From positions 1 through 64,000 of the forward strand of contig CAVZBR010000005.1 in assembly GCA_963773585.1 (NCBI GenBank): a stretch of DNA of 64,000 nt, in the 5' to 3' direction. The notes below the pieces were generated by a model that worked only from the letters and a program-made list of their open reading frames with translations, did no database searches and was not told the origin of the DNA. Shown here piece after piece: positions 25,523-34,318 of this stretch. The DNA comes from CAVXJN01 sp963773585. Its GTDB lineage: Bacteria; Pseudomonadota; Gammaproteobacteria; JASBUN01. The position numbers and the translations under genes were made by a program. Positions within the stretch are counted from its first letter, which is position 1. Each line of letters begins with the position of its first letter.

Positions 25523-25671
25523 TACTGATCACTACAATTGATTGTTAATTATAGATCTCGGCTCGTATTGTACGCTCCAACCTGAATAGCGGGTCACGGA
25601 TATTGCGCCTTCCGCCAAATGGGGCTGGTCGTCGAAGTTTTACAGTAATTTCAACTTGTTGAGGAAATAAC

Positions 25672-27099
25672 ATGTCCACAAAAAGCTACAGCGCTGGTGT
25701 GAAGGATTACCGCGAGACGTATTGGATGCCGGATTACACCCCGGCCGACACCGATATCCTGGCCTGCTTCAAGATCACTCCGCAGCCCGGCGTGCCCCGT
25801 GAAGAAATAGCCGCGGCGGTAGCTGCGGAAAGCTCCACCGGCACCTGGACCACGGTCTGGACCGACCTGCTGACCGATCTGGACTATTACAAGGGCCGCG
25901 CCTACGCCATCGAAGACGTGCCTGGTGACGACGAGTCGTTCTACGCCTTCGTTGCTTACCCGATCGACCTGTTCGAAGAAGGCTCTGTGGTCAACGTGTT
26001 CACCTCCCTGGTGGGCAACGTGTTCGGCTTCAAGGCGCTGCGTCACCTGCGCCTGGAAGACGTGCGGTTCCCGATCGCATACGTGAAGACCTGCGGCGGT
26101 CCGCCCCAGGGCATTCAGGTCGAACGCGACCTGATGAACAAATACGGTCGTCCGCTGCTGGGCTGCACCATTAAGCCGAAGCTGGGCCTGTCCGCCAAGA
26201 ACTATGGCCGTGCGGTGTACGAGTGCTTGCGCGGCGGGCTGGACTTCACCAAGGACGACGAAAACATCAACTCGCAGCCGTTCATGCGCTGGCGCCAGCG
26301 GTTCGATTTCGTCATGGAAGCGATCCACAAAGCGGAAGCCGAAACCGGCGAGCGCAAGGGTCACTACCTGAACGTGACGGCGCCGACCCCGGACGAAATG
26401 TTCAAGCGTGCCGAGCACGCCAAGAGCCTGGGCGCGCCGATCATCATGCACGACTACCTGACCGGCGGCTTCTGCGCCAATACGGGTCTGGCCGACTGGT
26501 GCCGTGACAACGGTATCCTGCTGCACATTCACCGTGCCATGCACGCCGTGCTCGACCGTCATCCCAAGCATGGTATCCACTTCCGTGTGCTGGCCAAGGC
26601 CCTGCGTCTGTCGGGCGGTGATCATCTTCACTCTGGTACGGTGGTCGGCAAGCTGGAAGGCGATCGCGAAGCGACGTTGGGGTGGATCGACCTCATGCGC
26701 GACTCCTACATCAAAGAAGATCGCAGCCGCGGTATTTTCTTCGATCAGGATTGGGGCTCCATGCCCGGCGTGTTCCCGGTCGCATCTGGCGGCATCCACG
26801 TCTGGCACATGCCGGCGCTGGTCACCATCTTCGGCGACGACTCGGTACTGCAGTTTGGTGGCGGCACCCTGGGCCACCCTTGGGGCAACGCAGCCGGTGC
26901 GGCGGCCAACCGTGTGGCGCTGGAGGCGTGTGTCGAGGATCGCAACAAGAACGGCTTCGAAGGTCTGGAAAAGCGCGGCGGCGACGTGCTGCGCGAAGCG
27001 GCCAAAAGCAGTCCGGAGCTGGCCGCAGCCATGGAGACCTGGAAGGAAATCAAGTTCGAGTTCGACACCGTGGACAAGCTGGACGTGTCGCACAAGTAA
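25672..27099 (+). CDS. cbbL: RuBisCO large subunit, form IA
   Basis: 475 residues, the usual form IA length. Active-site parts: GLDFTKDDENIN with the carbamylated lysine at residue 194 (K201 of spinach), GRPLLGCTIKPKLGLS, HRAMHAV, loop 6 GTVVGKLEG (K327) and GGGTLGHPWGNA. Carboxylates ribulose bisphosphate in the Calvin cycle. GAGGA precedes the ATG. The downstream cbbQ-cbbO genes mark it as the IAq kind, which is often cytoplasmic rather than carboxysomal; no carboxysome shell genes follow. A CbbR-type operator lies upstream. Confidence 0.98.
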   Translation: MSTKSYSAGVKDYRETYWMPDYTPADTDILACFKITPQPGVPREEIAAAVAAESSTGTWTTVWTDLLTDLDYYKGRAYAIEDVPGDDESFYAFVAYPIDLFEEGSVVNVFTSLVGNVFGFKALRHLRLEDVRFPIAYVKTCGGPPQGIQVERDLMNKYGRPLLGCTIKPKLGLSAKNYGRAVYECLRGGLDFTKDDENINSQPFMRWRQRFDFVMEAIHKAEAETGERKGHYLNVTAPTPDEMFKRAEHAKSLGAPIIMHDYLTGGFCANTGLADWCRDNGILLHIHRAMHAVLDRHPKHGIHFRVLAKALRLSGGDHLHSGTVVGKLEGDREATLGWIDLMRDSYIKEDRSRGIFFDQDWGSMPGVFPVASGGIHVWHMPALVTIFGDDSVLQFGGGTLGHPWGNAAGAAANRVALEACVEDRNKNGFEGLEKRGGDVLREAAKSSPELAAAMETWKEIKFEFDTVDKLDVSHK

Positions 27100-27111
27100 A
27101 GTACCGAGGAA

Positions 27112-27176
27112 AAGAGCAGGGGGCGCCGCCGCACCAAAAAGCAAACCGACGTGTGCGGCGTACCTCTGACGCTCTT
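27112..27176 (+). other. Hairpin between cbbL and cbbS
   Basis: In the 123-bp gap, AAGAGC pairs with GCTCTT and, inside, CGCCGCAC pairs with GTGCGGCG. There is no T-run, so it is not a terminator; a role in mRNA processing or in setting different levels of large and small subunit is plausible. Confidence 0.55.
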
Positions 27177-27222
27177 CCCATAACCGAACGAATTCACGTA
27201 TTACGTAATCGAGGATCCACTC

Positions 27223-27582
27223 ATGAGCGATATGCAAGATTACAAATCCAGCTTGACCGATGCGTCCAGCCGCAAGTTCGAGACTTTCTCGTATTTGCCG
27301 GAAATGTCCAAGGACAACATCCGCAAGCAGGTTGAATACATTGTCAGCAAGGGTTGGAACCCGGCAGTTGAACACACCGAGCCGGAAAACGCCTTCGATC
27401 ATTACTGGTACATGTGGAAGCTGCCAATGTTCGGCGAAACAGATGTCGACAAGATCCTGGGCGAAGCGGAAGCTTGCCACAAGGCCCATCCGAAGCATCA
27501 CGTGCGGCTGATCGGCTATGACAACTACGCCCAGTCCCAGGGCGCATCGATGGTGATTTTCCGCGGACCGATCAAAGTCTGA
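27223..27582 (+). CDS. cbbS: RuBisCO small subunit, form IA
   Basis: 119 residues: FETFSYLPEMSKDNIRKQVEYIVSKGWNPAVEHTEPENAFDHYWYMWKLPMFGE is the typical bacterial small-subunit N-terminal half, and HHVRLIGYDNYAQSQG the C-terminal half. It caps the L8S8 holoenzyme. GAGGA stands 8 nt before the ATG. Followed by a strong terminator. Confidence 0.97.
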   Translation: MSDMQDYKSSLTDASSRKFETFSYLPEMSKDNIRKQVEYIVSKGWNPAVEHTEPENAFDHYWYMWKLPMFGETDVDKILGEAEACHKAHPKHHVRLIGYDNYAQSQGASMVIFRGPIKV

Positions 27583-27612
27583 GGTAGCGCGGCATCATTG
27601 CCGGACTGAAAG

Positions 27613-27648
27613 CCTCTGTCCGGCAGCGGACAGAGGTTTTTTTATTTT
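27613..27648 (+). terminator. Rho-independent terminator after cbbS
   Basis: 10-bp stem CCTCTGTCCG/CGGACAGAGG, four-base loop, then seven T. cbbQ-cbbO must therefore be reached by read-through or have their own promoter. Confidence 0.92.
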
Positions 27649-27744
27649 GGAGGCCTGAATCGGATAAGGCGGACGTGGCGTCCGTGATCCGATGTAAGTG
27701 GCCACTTGGAAGTTTGAATCGGTAGTAAAGCAGAGGCCGGAACC

Positions 27745-28554
27745 ATGACCGCGAACGTCGAGCAGTACAGCGTCAAGAAGGAACCTTATTACTGTCCCGT
27801 CCACGACGAGGTGTCGCTTTACGAAGCTGCCTACGGCGCCAGGATGCCGGTGATGCTCAAAGGGCCGACCGGCTGCGGCAAGTCCCGATTCGTTGAATAC
27901 ATGGCCTACAAGCTGGGACGGCCGTTGATCACGGTTGCGTGTAACGAGGACATGACTGCGTCGGATCTGGTCGGGCGGTTCTTGCTGGACAAGGAGGGCA
28001 CGGTCTGGCAGGACGGCCCGCTGACCACTGCGGCCCGCATGGGCGCAATCTGTTACCTCGATGAGGTGGTGGAGGCACGCCAGGATACAACCGTGGTCAT
28101 TCACCCGTTGACCGATCACCGGCGGACGTTGCCGTTGGACAAGAAGGGCGAACTGCTGGAGGCGCATCCGGATTTTCAGCTGGTGATTTCCTACAACCCG
28201 GGCTACCAGAGTTTGATGAAGGATCTGAAGCAATCCACCAAGCAACGCTTCGCGGCGTTGGATTTCGATTATCCGCAAGCGGACACGGAAGCGCAGATCG
28301 TTGCCCACGAAACCGGGGTCGACGACAAGGTAGCCAAGAATCTTGTCCAGATCGCCCATCGCGCCCGCAATCTGAAGGGCCACGGTCTCGACGAAGGAAT
28401 TTCCACGCGTCTTTTGGTGTACGCCGGCCAGCTCATTGCCAAAGGTGTGGAACCGTTGGCCGCGTGCAGCATGACCTTGGTACGGCCGCTGACGGATGAC
28501 CCCGACATGCGCGATACGCTGGATGCAGCGGTCAGCACGTTCTTCGGTAAGTGA
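27745..28554 (+). CDS. cbbQ: RuBisCO activase AAA+ subunit CbbQ
   Basis: 269 residues, MoxR-type AAA+ ATPase. Walker A GPTGCGKS at 40-47, Walker B AICYLDE (D106, E107), and a sensor segment LVISYNPGYQSLMKDLKQSTKQRF. CbbQ forms hexamers that, with CbbO, remove inhibitory sugar phosphates from form I RuBisCO. Located 162 bp after cbbS and 90 bp before cbbO, the standard order. Confidence 0.96.
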   Translation: MTANVEQYSVKKEPYYCPVHDEVSLYEAAYGARMPVMLKGPTGCGKSRFVEYMAYKLGRPLITVACNEDMTASDLVGRFLLDKEGTVWQDGPLTTAARMGAICYLDEVVEARQDTTVVIHPLTDHRRTLPLDKKGELLEAHPDFQLVISYNPGYQSLMKDLKQSTKQRFAALDFDYPQADTEAQIVAHETGVDDKVAKNLVQIAHRARNLKGHGLDEGISTRLLVYAGQLIAKGVEPLAACSMTLVRPLTDDPDMRDTLDAAVSTFFGK

Positions 28555-28644
28555 TCGAACCGAACCCGTAGCGTTACAGCTGCGGTACAAGGGTCTGGCA
28601 GTACGCGCAGCACTTGAGCGCTCCAACACGGACTGGCCTGCGAT

Positions 28645-30972
28645 ATGAACATCAAGCTGGACGAATACCGCGAGTATCTGGAGCAAGCGGCTCCGGAAGT
28701 GCGCGACACCTTGGAAGGTACCTTCCATGAGGCGACCCGCGTCATGTCGCCGGCGGGTGTACAGGAGTACCTCGAAGGCGGCAAGGGCCTTTGCACGCTG
28801 GGGCGTGGCCCCAAGCTGGTGGTGGCTTATCTGAGCCAGATGCCGCTGGTCGTCAAAGAAGTCGGCGAGGACGTGATCCGCGATGCCGTCGGAGCGGCGA
28901 TGAAGCTCTCATCGATGACCTCCGGTGACGTGATCGCGCTGTTGTTCGACAGTCTTCCGACCGCCGCGCGCCGACTCGGCGATGCGGAGTTGCTACGCCA
29001 GTATTTGCAGTTGATTCATCATCTGTCGGCGCGCGCTGCGCGCGGACTGCGGCCGATGCTCGGACATATCGACGAGCTGCTTTCCAAGCTGACCTTGGGT
29101 GGGCTCAAGCGCTGGGCAAACTTCGGCGTTGAAGCCTATCGGCGCGATTTGAACAACCTGGTCGCATACTTCGACCTGAAGACCGCCGACAGCCAGAAAG
29201 TGCTGCAAAAGGAACGCCGCGGCACCTTGTTCGTAGATGTGCAGCGCAAGCTCAATTTTTACCTGCGGGCCTTTTGGGGGCGGGACTTCTTCCTGCGTCC
29301 CACGGCCTCGGACATCTCCGGTTTCAAACCCTACATTGAAGCACGGGTGGTACACCTTCCCGACGCTGTGGATGGGATCGGGGACCTCACCGGTCTTGAG
29401 GTCTATCGCGCGACGGCGGCTCATGCTGCTGCGCATATCTGCTACACGTATAGCTCGTTGAGCGCGCAGGAACTGTCCCCGGCCCAGATGTTCTTTATCG
29501 GCCTGATCGAAGATGCCCGGGTCGAGTATTGTGCGGCGCAAGCATTTCCGGGCCTGCGGCGTATCTGGCAACGGTTGCTGAACTTGCAATACGAAAACGG
29601 TTTGGAGCATCAAACCGTCGAGCAATTGGAATTGTTCGCGCGCATGCTGAGCGATCCGGAATTGAAAGCCGATGATCCTGCGCTCAATACTCTGGCAGAG
29701 AAGTTCCACGCCAATATTGAAGACAACAAGGAAGACAACAGCTTTTCCTGGCATCTCGGCCTGGAGCTGTACAATATCTATGCCGAGCGCCGTGACGTGC
29801 CGAGTCTGCGGATCCTGGAATCGATCCGCGTTCCGTACCGGGACGACAATCGTTTCATCTGGCACTACGACGAAGCGGATTGGTCAGCAGGTGCCGAATA
29901 CATTCCAGCAAGCCAGCGGCAAGTGCGCAAGACCGTCAATATCATGGAGATGGTGAACGAACTCGACTGCGAATTTGCGGGCGACGATGCACAAGAGGTC
30001 TGGCGCCTGGAGACACCGTTCTGGCTCGACCAGGAAGGCTGCACGATCAACGAACTGGAAGGCAAGGAGCCGGTGTCCGATCCGTTCCACTATCAGGAAT
30101 GGGACTATCAGGTGCAGTTGCATCGCCCGGATTGGGTGACGGTATATGAACGCCGGCAGCCCAAGGGTGATCCCGAGGACATCGACAATATTCTGATCGA
30201 ACATCGACCCATCGCGCGCCGCATCCGGCAGATCATCGACTTGTTGCAGCCGGAAGGTGTGATCCGCGAGCGCAAAATGGAAGATGGTGACGAGATCGAC
30301 ATCAATGCCGCCATCGACGCGATGGTGTCGATCCGCATGGGTCGGCATCCCGATCCACGCATCACCATGCGCAACGTACTCAAACGTCGGGACCTTGCTG
30401 TAGTGCTGCTATTGGATTTGTCGGAATCCACGAACGAAAAACTGGAAGACAGTGACAAGAGCGTCCTGGAGTTGACCCGCGAAGCCTGCGCGTTGGTGGC
30501 AACGGCAATCGACGGCATCGGAGATCCATTTGCCATTCACGGCTTTGCCTCCGACGGCCGCCACGATGTGCAGTATTTCCGCTTCAAGGACTTCAAGCAG
30601 CAGTTCAACGATGAAGTGAAGTCGCGCTTGGCGGGCATGCAAGGTGCGCTGTCCACACGCATGGGCGGTGCCATGCGGCACGCCGCCGAACATCTGCTGC
30701 GGCAGCCGGAGCGGCGCAAATTGCTGCTGATGGTCACGGATGGCGAACCCGCGGATATCGACGAGCGCGATCCGCAACACCTGCGCCACGATACCAAGAA
30801 GGCGGTGGAGGAGCTGCACACCAAAGGCATCATGACCTACTGCCTCACCTTGGACCCCGATGCCGATTCGTACGTCAAACGGATTTTCGGTGCCAACAAC
30901 TACACCATCATCGATCACGTCGAACGCCTGCCGGAGAAACTGCCCGGCCTTTATGCCGGATTGACTCGATAA
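28645..30972 (+). CDS. cbbO: RuBisCO activase adaptor CbbO with VWA domain
   Basis: 775 residues. A large N-terminal alpha-helical part (NorD-like) is followed by a von Willebrand factor A domain from about residue 580, with the MIDAS motif DLSES and a later LMVTDGEPADIDERD. The VWA domain is thought to dock on RuBisCO while the rest binds the CbbQ ring. Length and order after cbbQ are normal. The stop is 97 bp before the LysR gene. Confidence 0.95.
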   Translation: MNIKLDEYREYLEQAAPEVRDTLEGTFHEATRVMSPAGVQEYLEGGKGLCTLGRGPKLVVAYLSQMPLVVKEVGEDVIRDAVGAAMKLSSMTSGDVIALLFDSLPTAARRLGDAELLRQYLQLIHHLSARAARGLRPMLGHIDELLSKLTLGGLKRWANFGVEAYRRDLNNLVAYFDLKTADSQKVLQKERRGTLFVDVQRKLNFYLRAFWGRDFFLRPTASDISGFKPYIEARVVHLPDAVDGIGDLTGLEVYRATAAHAAAHICYTYSSLSAQELSPAQMFFIGLIEDARVEYCAAQAFPGLRRIWQRLLNLQYENGLEHQTVEQLELFARMLSDPELKADDPALNTLAEKFHANIEDNKEDNSFSWHLGLELYNIYAERRDVPSLRILESIRVPYRDDNRFIWHYDEADWSAGAEYIPASQRQVRKTVNIMEMVNELDCEFAGDDAQEVWRLETPFWLDQEGCTINELEGKEPVSDPFHYQEWDYQVQLHRPDWVTVYERRQPKGDPEDIDNILIEHRPIARRIRQIIDLLQPEGVIRERKMEDGDEIDINAAIDAMVSIRMGRHPDPRITMRNVLKRRDLAVVLLLDLSESTNEKLEDSDKSVLELTREACALVATAIDGIGDPFAIHGFASDGRHDVQYFRFKDFKQQFNDEVKSRLAGMQGALSTRMGGAMRHAAEHLLRQPERRKLLLMVTDGEPADIDERDPQHLRHDTKKAVEELHTKGIMTYCLTLDPDADSYVKRIFGANNYTIIDHVERLPEKLPGLYAGLTR

Positions 30973-31033
30973 GCCAAGCTGCCAACGACCGCCCACCGTC
31001 GTCCGGGGCTTCCTGATCGTTCGGCCGTATTGC

Positions 31034-31051
31034 ATAAGCCTTTGCTTATGA
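31034..31051 (+). promoter_or_regulatory. Probable CbbR operator upstream of cbbR
   Basis: CATAAG-CCTTTG-CTTATG has the same arms and 6-bp spacing as the element before cbbL (spacers GCAAAG and, reversed, CAAAGG). It lies 18 bp before the ATG, so binding there could repress the regulator gene itself. Confidence 0.68.
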
Positions 31052-31069
31052 ATATGATCGGGCAGGTCC

Positions 31070-31999
31070 ATGTTCGCATGCGGTGCGCCCTTGCACGTTA
31101 CATTTCGCCAGCTTGAAGTCTTTGCCGCAGTCGCCCGGCACCTCAACTTCACCCGCGCGGCTGAGGAATTGCATCTCAGTCAGCCCGCCGTTTCAATGCA
31201 GATCAAGCAACTGGAGGAGGCAGTAGGGCTGGTCCTGATTGAACAGCTGGGCAAGAAGATCTACCTGACCGAAGCCGGCCAGGAGATGCACAACTACAGC
31301 CGGTCCGTGGGCCAACTGCTCGATGAAGCCGAAGAGGTCATGGAGAGCCTCAAAGGCGTGCGCCGCGGGCACTTGAAAGTATCCGTTGCCAGCACCGCCA
31401 ACTATTGCGCCACCCGGCTGCTGGCGACTTTCATGCAGCGCTTCCCCGATGCCAAGTTCAGCCTCGATGTAACGAACCGGGAAACACTGCTGCGCCAGTT
31501 GGCGGCCAATGAGCGGGACCTGATAGTGATGGGCCGGCCGCCGGACAATCTCGACCTCGAGGCGAGCGCGTTCATGGAAAATCCATTGGTGGTGATCGCA
31601 CCGTCAGATCATCCGCTGGTGGACAAGAAGTCGATCCCACTGATCCAACTCGAGCAGGAGACGTTTCTGGTGCGCGAACGTGGCTCCGGCACGCGAATCG
31701 CCATGGAGCGATTTTTCAACGAGCGTGGCGTGAAGCTTGGCAGCGATATCGAGATGACCAGCAACGAGGCGATCAAGCAGGCGGTGGAAGCGGGTCTCGG
31801 CTTGGGTATCGTTTCCATTCATACGTTAGCGCCAGAACTCGAGACTGGTCGGCTGCGGATACTCGATGTGCAAAATTTTCCCATCTTGCGCCACTGGTAC
31901 GTGGTGCACCGGCGGGGCAAGCGTCTGTCGCCGGTAGCAAGCGCCTTCAAGCACATGCTGTTGGAGGAAGCCGCGTCGCTGCTGAGCGCGGGATCGTAG
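31070..31999 (+). CDS. cbbR: LysR-type regulator CbbR
   Basis: 309 residues. The N-terminal winged helix (VTFRQLEVFAAVARHLNFTRAAEELHLSQPAVSMQIKQLEEAVG) is characteristic, followed by the periplasmic-binding-like effector domain (ANYCATRLLATFMQRFPDA, GSGTRIAMERFF). CbbR regulators sense Calvin cycle intermediates or NADPH. Start: ATG 31070 with GGCAGG upstream, though a TTG at 31091 (LHVTFRQLE) gives the N-terminus usual for the family. It lies downstream of cbbO on the same strand rather than divergent from cbbL, which is less usual. Confidence 0.9.
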   Translation: MFACGAPLHVTFRQLEVFAAVARHLNFTRAAEELHLSQPAVSMQIKQLEEAVGLVLIEQLGKKIYLTEAGQEMHNYSRSVGQLLDEAEEVMESLKGVRRGHLKVSVASTANYCATRLLATFMQRFPDAKFSLDVTNRETLLRQLAANERDLIVMGRPPDNLDLEASAFMENPLVVIAPSDHPLVDKKSIPLIQLEQETFLVRERGSGTRIAMERFFNERGVKLGSDIEMTSNEAIKQAVEAGLGLGIVSIHTLAPELETGRLRILDVQNFPILRHWYVVHRRGKRLSPVASAFKHMLLEEAASLLSAGS

Positions 32000-32461
32000 C
32001 GACAGACGCAGTGCACGGGCGCTGGAAATCGCGCCTTGGAATCTGCAGGCCTTTGCTTTTCCTCGGTGCGGTATGTACGCGAACGGTCACCGTTCACGAC
32101 CTGTGCGTCTGATCGGTGCCCGAGTCCACAGCAGCGCGCGCAATCCCCGCGTTTCGAATTTGATACAACTTCGCTCCAGCCCCGCCGCTTTGCAGTGATA
32201 CCTGAATTCCCGACGTTTTTCGGATCTTCTACGGAGCCGGGCGCGATTGTGCTCGCAGCCTGGTCGTCCAACGTTCCACAGGTGCAACATCCCAGCCTCG
32301 ACCAGTTCCCGGTTCAAACTTACGAGTTGTAGCGTTATCGCCGTATTTACAGCAGCTTGCGGACATCGCTCGGCGACTGGCATGTGGGTTGCACGTTCGA
32401 AGCGGGGCCGCGGCTTGCGCCGGGGTCCAGCACCCTACGCACAAGAAACGGAGAGCAGCCA
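32000..32461. other. Regulatory region of the Gly-rich protein operon
   Basis: No gene seen. It holds a near-perfect palindrome GAACGGT-C-ACCGTTC at 32081-32095, about 280 bp before the sigma-54 promoter at 32378, a possible enhancer site or terminator of cbbR. No T-run follows the palindrome. Confidence 0.4.
32378..32393 (+). promoter_or_regulatory. Sigma-54 promoter of the Gly-rich protein operon
   Basis: TGGCATGTGGGTTGCA matches TGGCAYG-N4-TTGCA with GG-N10-GC spacing. It is about 70 bp before the ATG at 32462. A mirror arrangement with the same distance exists on the other arm of the cluster (37730-37745). Confidence 0.78.
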
Positions 32462-33892
32462 ATGAACAGGACATTACTCGCATCAGCAATAGCGCTGACT
32501 TTGGGGCTTTCGTCCAATGTATGGGCAAACCCCACCAACAACGGCGCTGATACCACTGGCGACCAAAGTGCGAGCGCGACGTCGACGCAAAGCGGCGATA
32601 CGAGCCCGCAGGCGAACGAGAATTCCAACGCGTACGACAATTCCAACCAAGGCAATGATGCCAGCACGAACAGCGCGACCAATACCGATACCAGCACGCA
32701 TTACCGGTATCGCAATTCATTCAATACCGACAACAGCGTCAACACCTACGATTCCTACAACACCCGGATCGTTGCGACCAGTCGATTGAGTGCCACCGTC
32801 ACCGGCAATTCCATTTCCGGCATCGGCAACATCGGCGGGGCGGCCGGCGTAGCAGGCAATGGCGGTAGCGGCGGTGCTGGAGGCATGGGCGGAACGGGCA
32901 ATGGCGGCACCGGCTATGGCGGTGACGGCGGCAATGGCGGCGACGGAGCCACGGGCGCGGCCGGCTTGGCTGGAGACGGGGGCAATGGCGGTAGTGCCTC
33001 CAACGGCAGCGCTAACAACGGTAGTGCCACAAACGGCAGCGCCAGCGCGCGACGGGCCGGAGATGGCGGTTCTGCGGATGCGAACGGTGCCCGTGCCAGA
33101 GCGGCGGCCGACTCCGGTGGCACGAGCGGTGCATCGGGTGCTGACGCGGGCAGTGCCGACGGCAGCGGTAGCAGCAGTGGCAGCGGCGGCAGCGCCGATG
33201 CTTATCCGAGTGCAAGCGCCAGCGGCAGCGCCGGCAGCAGCGGTAGCGCAGATGCTGCCGGTTCCGGCGGTAACGCAGGAGGTCCTGGCAACGACAGCGG
33301 CGGAGGAGCCGGCAACAATGCCGGCGGTAGTTCGAGTGGCGGTGGCGGTGGAACGACGTCGGCCAGCAGTGGCGACCAAACCGCGGCCGGAGGTGCCGGA
33401 ACCGGCGGTGCCGGTGGTACCGGTGGCAGCAACTCAGGCGGTTCCAATTCCGCGGGCGGTTCTACCTCCACCAGCACGGCCAGTGCAGCCGGCGGCAATG
33501 GCGGCACTGCCACTGCGAATGGCGGCCCCAGTGGCGACGCTAGCAATGGCAGCGCAACCAATGGCAGTGCTACAAACGGCAGCGCTACTGCGGGCAACGG
33601 TGCCACCGGCGGCGCGGGCGCAGCTGCACCCGGCGGCGACGGCGGTGCGGGCGGAACGGGCGGCACCGGCAACGGCGGAGCGGGTTCCGGCGGCACGGCT
33701 GCAATGGGCGGAAGCGGCGGCGATGGTGGCAATGCCAACGGCGGCGACGCCGGCACCTTCAATGCGTACAACGCCATCTCCGGCGGTTCGTTCAGTAACT
33801 CCGCTGGTATTACCCAGGCCAGCATGAACACCGGTCACGCAAGCCTGATCCAGCAAAGTGTGAACGTACAGGCGAACATGACGGTTCGTTGA
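32462..33892 (+). CDS. Exported Gly/Ala/Ser/Asn-rich low-complexity protein, putative fibre subunit
   Basis: 476 residues from ATG 32462 (GGAGAG upstream). A Sec signal peptide (MNRTLLASAIALTLGLSSNVWA) is followed by an Asn/Ser/Thr-rich segment of about 100 residues including YRNSFNTDNSVNTYDSYNTR and ATVTGNSISGIGN. Then come about 340 residues dominated by GG-x, NGG, NGSA and SGS motifs (GGNGGDGATGAAG, NGSATNGSATNGSAT). The end is different: FSNSAGITQASMNTGHASLIQQSVNVQANMTVR. No cysteines were noticed after the signal. The composition is that of surface adhesins or amyloid-type proteins; the amyloid reading rests on the neighbours. First gene of a sigma-54-type transcript, separated by a terminator hairpin from the smaller genes. 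Confidence 0.75.
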   Translation: MNRTLLASAIALTLGLSSNVWANPTNNGADTTGDQSASATSTQSGDTSPQANENSNAYDNSNQGNDASTNSATNTDTSTHYRYRNSFNTDNSVNTYDSYNTRIVATSRLSATVTGNSISGIGNIGGAAGVAGNGGSGGAGGMGGTGNGGTGYGGDGGNGGDGATGAAGLAGDGGNGGSASNGSANNGSATNGSASARRAGDGGSADANGARARAAADSGGTSGASGADAGSADGSGSSSGSGGSADAYPSASASGSAGSSGSADAAGSGGNAGGPGNDSGGGAGNNAGGSSSGGGGGTTSASSGDQTAAGGAGTGGAGGTGGSNSGGSNSAGGSTSTSTASAAGGNGGTATANGGPSGDASNGSATNGSATNGSATAGNGATGGAGAAAPGGDGGAGGTGGTGNGGAGSGGTAAMGGSGGDGGNANGGDAGTFNAYNAISGGSFSNSAGITQASMNTGHASLIQQSVNVQANMTVR

Positions 33893-33915
33893 GAGCAGCC
33901 ATCACGTCCGCAACC

Positions 33916-33954
33916 GCGTCCCGGAGGCTTTGCGGCCTCCGGGACGCATTTTAA
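33916..33954 (+). terminator. Hairpin separating the Gly-rich gene from the accessory genes
   Basis: 12-bp perfect stem GCGTCCCGGAGG/CCTCCGGGACGC with an eight-base loop followed by ATTTTAA, just before the ribosome-binding site of the next gene. It probably acts as a partial terminator that makes the first gene the most abundant. Confidence 0.75.
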
Positions 33955-33966
33955 GGAGGAATCGTC

Positions 33967-34308
33967 ATGCGGTGGGGAACATTGCTGATCTGCGCCGGAT
34001 TCGTACTTGCAACGACGCCCGCCCTCGTATTGGCCGACGATGACCAAGCAACTACAAAAGCGGATTTTTTCGGCGCCAGAGTATCTCCCCAGGAATTGGA
34101 CCGCCAGCGCGGTGGGGAGATGTACGTCAACTCGGTCGACGAACAGGCTGAACTGTCCCGCAATAACGCGACCAATAACGTCACCGGAAACAACTTCATC
34201 ACCGACAATGCCTTCGGCGGTGCCGCCGGTTTGCCCGTGGCGGTCCAGAACTCGGGCAACAACGTGATCATTCAAAATTCGTTCATCGTGAATCTGCAGA
34301 TGCAGTAG
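33967..34308 (+). CDS. Small exported protein with double-glycine-like site, possible minor subunit
   Basis: 113 residues after AAGGAGGA. A Sec signal peptide (to about residue 23, VLA) precedes a second motif ARVSPQELDRQRGG ending at G49-G50, which resembles the leader consensus (ELxxxxGG) cut by C39 peptidases. The remaining 63 residues are Asn-rich: NNATNNVTGNNFITDNAF, GGAAGLPVAVQNSGNN and VIIQNSFIVNLQMQ. These match in order the segments just before and after the Gly-rich core of the large protein (VTGNSISGIGNIGGAAG; NTGHASLIQQSVNVQ). I infer a nucleator-like or minor subunit. 10 bp before the peptidase gene. Confidence 0.7.
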   Translation: MRWGTLLICAGFVLATTPALVLADDDQATTKADFFGARVSPQELDRQRGGEMYVNSVDEQAELSRNNATNNVTGNNFITDNAFGGAAGLPVAVQNSGNNVIIQNSFIVNLQMQ

Positions 34309-34318
34309 AGCGTATGCG

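Noticed and set aside
25651..27501. 616-residue minus-strand frame across cbbL and cbbS
   Set aside because: Covers two RuBisCO genes beyond doubt; no start signals and no known family.
32820..33760. Possible CRISPR or satellite array
   Set aside because: Repetition is at codon level (Gly-Gly-x, Asn-Gly-Ser-Ala) without regular spacers; it is a low-complexity coding sequence.
32717..33831. Long frames on both strands opposite or shifted within the Gly-rich gene
   Set aside because: Produced by the GGC/GCC-rich repeats; only the frame from 32462 has a signal peptide, a ribosome-binding site and a sensible C-terminus.
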